The notes under the pieces are model-generated. The model had not been told where the DNA came from. It worked only from the letters and a program-made list of their open reading frames with translations, and made no database searches. DNA of 5,776 nt from Puniceicoccales bacterium (lineage in GTDB: Bacteria; Verrucomicrobiota; Verrucomicrobiia; Opitutales; Oceanipulchritudinaceae), in assembly GCA_030595525.1 (NCBI GenBank), contig JAUVDD010000118.1:1-5776 (forward strand), written 5' to 3'. The position numbers and the translations under genes are program-made. Shown piece by piece: positions 1 to 5,776 of this stretch. Every line of letters starts with the position of its first letter. Position 1 is the stretch's first letter.

Positions 1-489
1 TCCCAAGGATCCGCTTCCACTTCCTTCAAACTCTTCCGTGGGGTCCAGATTAGAAGCATATCGGTGAAACATCAGCGTATTCGGGTCAAGGTCCCTATCC
101 ACCTGATCAGGATTCTGATAGTAAAAACTGGAAGTCCCATCCGCATCATCCGATGTTTTGAACTGGGTTACCGTAGATCCTTCAATCAGATCCACTGGTA
201 TATAATCCTGATTGATGTAGCCATCATCATACTGGATCGCACGTTCAGTCCCGTCTATCAGGTTGCCTGGGGTTTCATACAAAGTACTAAATGGAATTGC
301 ACCTAACCCGGAAAAGGCGATATCAGGCGGCATGAGGTATCGAAGCCGCAATTCCAAGGCTACATGCTTGGTTGGTGGCGGTGGCGATACATATTTAGGA
401 GCCTGTGCCAAGGCGCTCGAGGTCAATATGAGCGCACCGAGAACGGTCAGGGATCCGGTTTTCCAGTTTCTGATGCTTTTGAAATTCAC
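1..489 (-). CDS. Exported protein of unknown function, 5' part only (runs off left edge)
   Basis: Reading the minus strand from a GTG at 489 gives 163 uninterrupted codons to the window edge, so the C-terminus is missing. The N-terminus is a classical Sec signal peptide: a basic n-region (K4, R7, K10), a hydrophobic core at about residues 14-23 and an AxA-type site (ALA at 26-28 or AQA at 28-30). The predicted mature protein begins with a proline run (P36-P39), followed by alternating residues (VALELRLRYL, 43-52) that could be a beta strand. Further on it is acidic and rich in Asp, Tyr and Thr, with YDDGY at 87-91 and a Gly/Ser stretch (GSGSGS) at 156-161. I recognise no catalytic domain. YDDGY reminds me of beta-barrel-like hypothetical proteins from Verrucomicrobiota, so an outer-membrane or periplasmic protein is a guess. 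An in-frame GTG at 498 would add three residues; neither start has a clear ribosome site. The gene is divergent from the permease. Confidence 0.75.
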   Translation of the reverse strand, partial: MNFKSIRNWKTGSLTVLGALILTSSALAQAPKYVSPPPPTKHVALELRLRYLMPPDIAFSGLGAIPFSTLYETPGNLIDGTERAIQYDDGYINQDYIPVDLIEGSTVTQFKTSDDADGTSSFYYQNPDQVDRDLDPNTLMFHRYASNLDPTEEFEGSGSGSLG

Positions 490-519
490 GTAATTCACAA
501 GATTTGGATTAGTCGCTAA

Positions 520-548
520 ATACCATTGAGCCCCTTTCCCCCTGTCAA
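520..548 (-). promoter_or_regulatory. Candidate sigma70-type promoter for the left-edge secreted protein
   Basis: On the minus strand a perfect -35 hexamer, TTGACA (548-543), is followed after exactly 17 bp by TGGTAT (525-520), which matches the TATAAT consensus at only three positions. Transcription would begin near 513, leaving a 5' leader of about 15-25 bases before the GTG at 498 or 489. The -35 and spacing are good and the -10 is poor, so this is a candidate only. Confidence 0.35.
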
Positions 549-569
549 ACACATTGCCACTACAATTAT

Positions 570-598
570 TTGACCGGGCATTTTTCCCTTTGCTCAAT
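570..598 (+). promoter_or_regulatory. Candidate sigma70-type promoter for the permease
   Basis: TTGACC at 570-575 (five of six matches to the -35 consensus) is separated by 17 bp from CTCAAT at 593-598 (three of six matches to the -10 consensus). A start near 605 would give a leader of about 20 bases before the ATG at 626. If real, it means the permease cannot begin at the upstream in-frame TTG at 554. The weak -10 keeps confidence low. Confidence 0.3.
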
Positions 599-625
599 GC
601 AAGAATTCATTACAATGGGTCGCAG

Positions 626-2446
626 ATGATGAATTGGGAGGAGATTTTTGTCTGTCTGGTGCTTCTTGCTGCACTAGTGAGCTTCATCATGGAGCGGATT
701 CCGACCGATATGACAGCCATCCTTGCATTCGGAGCATTAATGCTGGCTGGCTTTCTTCCATTCTCAGAAACGCTGCCCGGAATGAACCAGCTCCTGACTG
801 TTTTCGCCAATCCAGCTCCCTTAGCCATCGCTGCCCTCTTTATTTTAAGCGCCGCGTTGGAAAAATGCGGTCTCATCGACGGTTTGGCACGGCTTTTGGA
901 GAAACTGACTCGCCTCGGATACCACGGCCTCCTGCTAATCATGATTCTTCTTGTTGGTGTGGTTTCCGCCTTCATTAACAACACTCCGGTTGTGGTTATT
1001 TTCATTCCGGTAATTCTCACATTATCCCGGAAGCTCAACACACCCGCCTCCAAGCTTCTGATCCCGTTGAGCTACGCTTCGATCTTCGGTGGAGTCTGCA
1101 CACTGGTTGGTACCAGTACCAATATCCTGGCTAGTGGGATTATCGAAACATATGGTTTTGAACCACTTAGCATGTTTGAGCTGAGCAAGGTGGGCATTCC
1201 CTTAATGGTCATAGGAACCATTTATCTCTTACTGTTTGCCAACAAACGGCTTCCCGTCAGGGAAACACTGACCTCTATTTTAAGTGATGAGGAACGAAAG
1301 GAGTTCTTCACCGAGGCATTTGTTCGACCCCGCAGCCCATTGATTGGCGAGACTTTCAAGGGAAGTGCCTTGCAAAAAGCAAAGGGCATACGCCTCCTGG
1401 AAATCATTCGGGGCGGAGTCGCGGTTGAGGATGATATTTTCCGGGTGCAACTGCGAGCAGGTGACCGACTGGTCCTGGCCTGCCGACCGAGCGGTTTCGT
1501 GCAGGCCCGATCTGTTGAAGGATTACGCCTGGCGGTGGATGACCGGGAAGGGCTGGAAACAATCTCCGCCCATGAGGGTGCGATTGTGGAGGGCATCATT
1601 GGTCCACGGTCAACGATTGTCGGTAAAACCATTCATGAACTGAATTTCCGTCAGCGGTTCCGGATGATCATCCTGGCGATCCATCGTCGCGGCATCAACA
1701 TGAGGGAGAGGATCGACATTCTTCCACTGGAAGCCGGCGACACTATCCTGATGATGGGAACTGATTCCGCTCGCGAACAAATCCGGCGTGGGAACGATAT
1801 CCTGTTACTGGACCGTCCCCATACATCATCCAAGGATTTCCGCAAAAAGGCGCCAATTGTTCTCCTGACAATGGCGGGAGTCATCATATCGGTGTCCTTG
1901 AACCTGATGCCTATCACCGCAGCAGCCATAATCGGTGTAGGGATCATCCTGGCTACCGGGGTTCTGCGCCCACAGGATGCCTACGCGTCTATCGACTGGA
2001 GCATTCTGGTTTTGATCTACGGCATGCTGGGGATAGGTATCGCCATGCAAACGACCGGAGTGGACAGTCACGTTGCTAATCTACTAGCCCACCTGCAAGA
2101 CCTCAACCTGCCGGGATCATGGAATCTTATCCTGATTTTAGCCTGCCTATATCTCGCTACTTCACTGTTAACGGAAATCCTTTCAAACAATGCTGCAATC
2201 GTCTTGATGGCTCCAATCGGCATACACCTTGGACTTACTTTGGGAGTGGATCCCCGACCCTTCATCATTGCCGCTTGCATAGCCAGCTCCGCCAGTTTCT
2301 CTACACCGATTGGATACCAGACCAATACTTACGTTTATTCGGTGGGGGGTTACCGATTCACCGATTTCATAAAAATCGGCCTGCCTCTGAATATCATTTA
2401 TTTAATTGGGACGGTGATTTTAGTCCCGATGTTGTGGTCCTTTTAA
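626..2446 (+). CDS. DASS/SLC13-family anion permease with two TrkA-C domains
   Basis: This inner-membrane protein of 606 residues probably takes up an anion (sulfate, phosphate or a dicarboxylate), likely with sodium; the substrate cannot be read from the sequence. Each membrane half carries a DASS signature: INNTP at 117-121 in the first half and LSNNAA at 519-524 in the second. TLVGTSTN (159-166) and TPIGYQTN (560-567) are the matching Gly/Thr/Asn loops near each half's substrate site. Between the halves lie two soluble TrkA-C (RCK-C) domains, at about 227-301 and 314-396. Each ends in the typical L-x-A-GD pattern (LRAGDRLVL and LEAGDTILM), which in related proteins is a cytoplasmic regulatory or ligand-binding module. 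The length is normal for TrkA-C members of the family. The frame is open back to a TTG at 554, but ATG 626 (or the adjacent ATG 629) is preferred because the hydrophobic N-terminus starts there and the extension would cover the candidate promoter. No clear Shine-Dalgarno sequence precedes it. The glycosylase gene follows after 6 bp. Confidence 0.93.
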   Translation: MMNWEEIFVCLVLLAALVSFIMERIPTDMTAILAFGALMLAGFLPFSETLPGMNQLLTVFANPAPLAIAALFILSAALEKCGLIDGLARLLEKLTRLGYHGLLLIMILLVGVVSAFINNTPVVVIFIPVILTLSRKLNTPASKLLIPLSYASIFGGVCTLVGTSTNILASGIIETYGFEPLSMFELSKVGIPLMVIGTIYLLLFANKRLPVRETLTSILSDEERKEFFTEAFVRPRSPLIGETFKGSALQKAKGIRLLEIIRGGVAVEDDIFRVQLRAGDRLVLACRPSGFVQARSVEGLRLAVDDREGLETISAHEGAIVEGIIGPRSTIVGKTIHELNFRQRFRMIILAIHRRGINMRERIDILPLEAGDTILMMGTDSAREQIRRGNDILLLDRPHTSSKDFRKKAPIVLLTMAGVIISVSLNLMPITAAAIIGVGIILATGVLRPQDAYASIDWSILVLIYGMLGIGIAMQTTGVDSHVANLLAHLQDLNLPGSWNLILILACLYLATSLLTEILSNNAAIVLMAPIGIHLGLTLGVDPRPFIIAACIASSASFSTPIGYQTNTYVYSVGGYRFTDFIKIGLPLNIIYLIGTVILVPMLWSF

Positions 2447-2452
2447 GATAGG

Positions 2453-3247
2453 ATGCCTGAACTAGCCGAAGTAGAATTCTATCGAAAGCAGTGGTCTCCT
2501 GGGATCTCGAAAATGGTAAAGCGGGTCCATGTGCACCCAGACGCTCGGATTTTCAGGGAAGCCGATCCGGAAATCATTCAAAAACAGCTAAAGGGAAAAT
2601 TGTTACTTGATTCCCATGCCCATGGAAAAAAGCTCCTTTTCTGTTTTTCGGGGGATATTTGGCTTGGTATACATTTGGGCATGTCCGGTTCGATGCAGGT
2701 GACAATTCCGGAAATGGTCCCGGCACGACATGATCATCTGGTCCTTAAAATGGACTCTTGTACCCTCGTTCTGATGGATCCCCGGATGTTCGGAAAAGTC
2801 CTGTTTCATCAGGGAAAGGAATCGCCGGTCTGGTGGTCTAATCTGCCTGCCCAACCACAGGATGAGGCATTTGATAAGGCATATTTTCTTTCAATCCTGA
2901 AACGCTTTCCAAGAAAATCCTTGAAGGGATTACTCCTGGAGCAAGAGGTGTTCCCGGGCATCGGAAACTGGATGGCCGATGAAATTCTCTGGCAGGCCCG
3001 AATTCATCCTGCCTTAACGGGCGGGGAATTGACGAGTTATAGAAAGAACAAGTTGTTCGCCTGTATAAAAAGCGTCTGCGAAATTTCCCTGAAAATCATT
3101 GGCACAGAATGGGGAGATCCCCCGGAAACCTGGTTATTTCAGAACAGGTGGAAAAGAGGCGGCATTTGTCCGGTCAGTGGTAAGCCATTGGAGTATGAAA
3201 CCATCGCCGGAAGGACCACCTGCTTTTCCCCGGCAATACAGAAGTAG
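2453..3247 (+). CDS. MutM/Fpg-Nei family DNA glycosylase with degenerate zinc finger
   Basis: This 264-residue base-excision-repair enzyme would remove oxidised bases and nick the DNA at the lesion. Processing leaves the catalytic Pro2-Glu3 N-terminus (MPELAEVE; families usually have PELPEVE, so P5 is Ala here), with E6 kept. The conserved lysine of the beta-sandwich is K59 in HGKK. The base-flipping wedge residues of Fpg appear intact: M77 in LGMSGS, then R111 and F113 in DPRMFG. The H2TH region ends in GIGNWMADE (169-177), with the DNA-contacting Asn at N172. The C-terminal finger keeps the hairpin arginine (R254 in AGRTT), but of the four zinc cysteines only C239 remains; the others are S242, S259 and I262. 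It therefore probably has a zincless finger. Motifs fit Fpg better than Nei, but specificity (8-oxoguanine/FapyG or other) is uncertain, so no symbol is given. It starts 6 bp after the permease stop, so cotranscription is likely. Confidence 0.9.
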   Translation: MPELAEVEFYRKQWSPGISKMVKRVHVHPDARIFREADPEIIQKQLKGKLLLDSHAHGKKLLFCFSGDIWLGIHLGMSGSMQVTIPEMVPARHDHLVLKMDSCTLVLMDPRMFGKVLFHQGKESPVWWSNLPAQPQDEAFDKAYFLSILKRFPRKSLKGLLLEQEVFPGIGNWMADEILWQARIHPALTGGELTSYRKNKLFACIKSVCEISLKIIGTEWGDPPETWLFQNRWKRGGICPVSGKPLEYETIAGRTTCFSPAIQK

Positions 3248-3309
3248 TACTCAAATTTGACTATTTCCCGCAGTTGATCTCAGAAGGATGCTCAAAAACC
3301 CTCTCCCTA
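3248..3309 (+). other. Short gap between glycosylase and TPR genes
   Basis: The 62-bp spacer holds a purine-rich AGAAGGA (3282-3288), which lies about 21 bases before the GTG at 3310 and so is too far away for normal ribosome spacing. A TTGACT (3257-3262) could be a -35 element, but no acceptable -10 follows at 16-18 bp. No convincing intrinsic terminator is seen, so readthrough from the upstream pair is plausible. Confidence 0.4.
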
Positions 3310-5776
3310 GTGACGGTTTTTCGACTTATCCCACAAATTATTTTCCTCCTGATATCAGCTCATTCAGCTTTAGGGGTTCTACCATTGCGTGATCAATGGG
3401 CTGCAGCAAACCTGGCATTATTAGGAAACCATCCGGAAGAAGCTTATCAGCTCTTTCGGGAATTCAATCAATGGTATGCAAACGAAAATGCCACAAAGGA
3501 TCCGGAATTCCGTGAAAGATGGCATCGTCTCTGGGGATTATCCGCCCTACAAGCAGGTTCCTTTCAGGAAGGGATCGGCTTGCTGGAAAAATGGCTGATG
3601 GAACATCCGAATCGACAAAGATTCAGGGCATTTGTTCGCTTTCAACTCGCATCCGCCCACCTTGCAATAGGTGGTACCGATTCTGCGGTTGAACACTGGA
3701 GCACCTTTTTGACCGAACATCCGAATCTCCCGGAGTGTGCTTTGGTCCGCTGGCTATGGGCAGATTTGTTGATTTCCCAATCTGACTACGCGCAGGCCCA
3801 ATCGCATCTCGAAAAAGTTGTTCTGGATGCAAATCTTCCGGAGACAGGCCGATCATTGGCAGAGTGTGCTTTGGCACTCGTTCTCCTTGCCGATGGCCAC
3901 CACGTCGCGTCATTTGATCGATTGGAATCTACCAAAAATAACCAGATCACTCGTCTATGGAGAGCAATTCTGGCTCCTGCCCTGACGGGACGCTTTCTGG
4001 AATCTGACCAGCCTGTGTTGGCAATGAAATCATGTCAGTGGTTTGATTCGATGGGCAACCTACTGATGGAGTCGAAACGGGCGGGTTCCCAAGCTTTTCA
4101 GAATCACGGTTCAGTACGTGATCTGGTTTGGATTAACCACTGGCAAAACCAGTTGAATAAGGCTTCAGATAGTGCACGCAGTACCTTGAATTCTGACTTC
4201 GGATTGAAAGATCTCTATCTACTGCGTTTGAAAACTTATTTAAAATCCGATGCTCCTCTCAAAGCACTCCTGCTGTCCAGGTTTCTTATGGAAACAGGCC
4301 AGCCTGAGATAATACTCATCCGGGAAAAGGTCTATGCACATGTGATTGAGGCCTGTCTCAATCTCGAGAGATGGACGCAGGCCGATTCATATGTGCAGGC
4401 GTTTTTTCAGGGCTATCCGAACAATCCGGAATTACCAACTATCCTTTTCCTTCAGGCACGCACTTCTGCGGCAAGAGGCGATTGGGATATGACGATTCCA
4501 CAGATCGATCGTCTGATTGCAGCGTATCCTGAACATAAATCAAGGTTGGCATGGAAAATCGCTGCTGCTGGTTGGCGTGCTCAAGCCGGCTATCTGGAAG
4601 ATGCACTGAATGCCTACATTCAATTGGCGAATGAATGTCCATCTCACTGGCTGACATATTTACAGTTCGAACGAGCTCAATGTCTTAACAAGTTGCAAAG
4701 GATTGATGAGGCGTTGGAGCTCTATCAAAATTTATCCTCCAGCGAAAATTCCGTTTCTCTTGCAGAGCAGGCTTCACTTGCATTGCTGAAGATTCATCTG
4801 TCCAGAATGAATGCGCCTGGATTCCTTTCTACACTGGAGAACTTCCAAAAGAGGTTTCCTTACAGTCAACACTTAGTCACCGCTGATCTCCTTCTGGGAT
4901 CCTTTCGTGAGTTTTCAAATCAAGTGGACCAAGCCATTGCTGTTTATACCCAAGTCGGAGCCACTGAACAACCGGAAGCAGATCACGCTCACCGGCAACT
5001 TTCCCGAATATTTTCCAGCATGCACGATTATCCGGCCTTACGTCAGCATGCGCTTGTTTGGATAAATCAATCTCTGGCTGAATCAAAGGAAATATCCGAA
5101 CAGGCTCTCGATGATTGTCTCCTGTTCCAGAGAAAAACTGACAGCCCTTCCCTTCCCGATGCCCTGACTTCAACCCTGCTGGAGAGTCTTCTATCCGATG
5201 ACGTATCGTTCCCGTGCCATCGCTTTCTACGGTTACTTCACAACCAGTGGGAATACTACTCACCTACCCTGGACATTCCGGAGGCGGATTTTTCTGGCTG
5301 GATAGATTTTGCTTCAACAAACCTGCGTGCATCCAAAAGACTAAAATCCTACTCCGTTCTGATGTTGTACTCGGCTGAACTTCTGGATCAATCTGGACGT
5401 AGTGATTCTGCAGATACAAAACGCATTCACATCCTGACAACAGTTGATCCTGCACTGCTTAACCGGCAAGGATTGTACAATGTTGGAACCGTGGCGCATA
5501 AATACGATTTCCCTGAGGCTGACGTACTTCTGAAGAAGTTTCTGGAAAGATACAAAAACTCAAGTGAAACCCCAAACTGCCTGAAGATGTTGGCACAATC
5601 ATTACACAATGCAGGGGACCGTCCCGGGGCAAGTTCGCTTCTTGAGATAATCCACAAGGACTGGCCTGACTCATCCGTTTTCATCCCTGCTTCAATGCAG
5701 TTAGCCCGATTGCAATACGAAGAGGATTTACTGGCAAAGGCCTCTCGTACAATCGATTCCCTTTTGGAGAGGAGCA
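3310..5776 (+). CDS. Large exported TPR-repeat protein, 3' end beyond window
   Basis: From GTG 3310 there are 822 codons without a stop up to the right edge, so this is the largest gene here and is incomplete. Residues 1-22 form a signal peptide: R5, a hydrophobic core (about 7-16) and a small-residue end (AHSALG). No lipobox cysteine is seen, so the product is probably periplasmic or outer-membrane-associated rather than a lipoprotein. The rest is almost wholly helical with tetratricopeptide-like hairpins: about 74-100 and 111-138 (both ending in EHPN), 148-172, 378-407, 413-444, 450-480 and several between 718 and 822. Typical features are paired Gly/Ala-x-Tyr/Phe-x-x-Ala turns and a terminal Pro. 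TPRs bind proteins, so a scaffold or envelope-assembly role is inferred; no catalytic domain is visible. The stretch at about 480-717 has less regular repeats. GTG is chosen because it alone gives a compact signal peptide; an in-frame TTG at 3274 would add 12 residues. No Shine-Dalgarno sequence sits at the right distance. Confidence 0.85.
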   Translation, partial: MTVFRLIPQIIFLLISAHSALGVLPLRDQWAAANLALLGNHPEEAYQLFREFNQWYANENATKDPEFRERWHRLWGLSALQAGSFQEGIGLLEKWLMEHPNRQRFRAFVRFQLASAHLAIGGTDSAVEHWSTFLTEHPNLPECALVRWLWADLLISQSDYAQAQSHLEKVVLDANLPETGRSLAECALALVLLADGHHVASFDRLESTKNNQITRLWRAILAPALTGRFLESDQPVLAMKSCQWFDSMGNLLMESKRAGSQAFQNHGSVRDLVWINHWQNQLNKASDSARSTLNSDFGLKDLYLLRLKTYLKSDAPLKALLLSRFLMETGQPEIILIREKVYAHVIEACLNLERWTQADSYVQAFFQGYPNNPELPTILFLQARTSAARGDWDMTIPQIDRLIAAYPEHKSRLAWKIAAAGWRAQAGYLEDALNAYIQLANECPSHWLTYLQFERAQCLNKLQRIDEALELYQNLSSSENSVSLAEQASLALLKIHLSRMNAPGFLSTLENFQKRFPYSQHLVTADLLLGSFREFSNQVDQAIAVYTQVGATEQPEADHAHRQLSRIFSSMHDYPALRQHALVWINQSLAESKEISEQALDDCLLFQRKTDSPSLPDALTSTLLESLLSDDVSFPCHRFLRLLHNQWEYYSPTLDIPEADFSGWIDFASTNLRASKRLKSYSVLMLYSAELLDQSGRSDSADTKRIHILTTVDPALLNRQGLYNVGTVAHKYDFPEADVLLKKFLERYKNSSETPNCLKMLAQSLHNAGDRPGASSLLEIIHKDWPDSSVFIPASMQLARLQYEEDLLAKASRTIDSLLERS
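3601..3727 (+). repeat. 13-bp direct repeat marking adjacent TPR units
   Basis: GAACATCCGAATC occurs at 3601-3613 and again at 3715-3727, 114 bp (38 codons) apart and in frame. Both copies encode EHPN at the end of consecutive TPR hairpins. The spacing is close to the canonical TPR period of 34 residues plus a short linker, so this supports the repeat assignment and could be a trace of internal duplication. Confidence 0.6.
3733..3874 (+). repeat. Second 13-bp direct repeat in the TPR gene
   Basis: GAGTGTGCTTTGG occurs at 3733-3745 and 3862-3874, 129 bp (43 codons) apart and in frame. Both copies encode ECAL at the start of a helix, residues 142-145 and 185-188. Like the neighbouring EHPN repeat, it suggests that neighbouring repeat units share ancestry; chance or codon bias is not excluded. 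Confidence 0.5.

Larger units (their letters stand above)
490..625. other. Divergent intergenic region
   Basis: This 136-bp gap separates the starts of the left-edge secreted-protein gene and the permease. Its two candidate promoters face outward with -35 boxes about 20 bp apart, so they could compete or share a regulator. No clear operator palindrome or riboswitch is visible. The pair ATTCAC-gta-ATTCAC at 484-498 contains the two possible GTG starts of the leftward gene. Confidence 0.5.

Noticed and set aside
64..493. Two overlapping plus-strand reading frames (64-306 and 263-493)
   Set aside because: They lie antisense to the minus-strand gene with a clear signal peptide, and their translations have no domain-like composition.
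554..625. Upstream TTG start extending the permease by 24 residues
   Set aside because: The extension is not conserved-looking, covers the candidate promoter, and the hydrophobic N-terminus of the family begins at the ATG pair 626/629.
610..1053. Minus-strand frame of 147 codons opposite the permease
   Set aside because: It is a shadow of the permease gene: rich in Arg, Ser and Met from reversed hydrophobic codons, with no recognisable motif.
1222..1947. Minus-strand frames opposite the TrkA-C region
   Set aside because: They are antisense to well-supported coding sequence and have low-complexity Arg/Ser-rich translations.
3294..3321. Inverted repeat ending in TTTTT as a rho-independent terminator
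   Set aside because: The stem has only two G-C pairs, the loop is 14 bases, and the T run is part of the stem and lies inside the start of the TPR gene.
3288..3392. Small ATG frame of 34 codons after the glycosylase
   Set aside because: Its purine-rich AGAAGG directly abuts the ATG, which is the wrong spacing, and it overlaps the signal peptide of the TPR gene in another frame. The translation has no features of its own.
4877..5684. Minus-strand frames opposite the TPR gene
   Set aside because: The plus-strand frame is continuous with helical repeat signatures throughout; the antisense frames are shadows.
1..5776. Mobile element, CRISPR array, tRNA/rRNA or defence system
   Set aside because: No terminal inverted repeats, transposase, regularly spaced repeats, tRNA-like cloverleaf or nuclease/helicase module was found on either strand.

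Overview
The window looks like a chromosomal stretch of a free-living, Gram-negative-type bacterium with intermediate base composition (about half GC by eye). Two of its four genes encode proteins with export signal peptides. The YDDGY motif of the left-edge protein and the large exported TPR protein remind me of Verrucomicrobiota (Opitutae/Puniceicoccales type), but this is recognition from memory. A database search would have to confirm it.

Layout from left to right: (1) positions 1-489, minus strand, hold the 5' part of a gene for an exported protein of unknown function; its 3' end lies beyond the left edge. (2) Positions 490-625 form a divergent intergenic region with a weak sigma70-like promoter candidate facing each way. 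(3) Positions 626-2446, plus strand, encode a DASS/SLC13-type anion permease carrying two cytoplasmic TrkA-C (RCK-C) domains between its two membrane halves. (4) Positions 2453-3247, plus strand, start 6 bp after the permease stop and encode a MutM/Fpg-Nei family DNA glycosylase whose C-terminal zinc finger has lost three of its four cysteines. (5) From 3310 to the right edge, plus strand, one uninterrupted reading frame of at least 822 codons starts at GTG and encodes an exported TPR-rich protein; its stop lies outside the window.

Genes 3 and 4 are close enough to be cotranscribed. Gene 5 follows after 62 bp without a convincing terminator and may belong to the same unit. Functionally the three are unlike each other (ion or organic-anion transport, base-excision repair, an exported protein-interaction scaffold), so no common pathway is evident. 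None of the starts has a well-placed Shine-Dalgarno sequence, and two of the four are GTG. I see no tRNA, rRNA, CRISPR array, insertion sequence or phage gene. The features most worth a second look are the zincless glycosylase, the long TPR protein with its unusual start, and the unrecognised secreted protein at the left edge.
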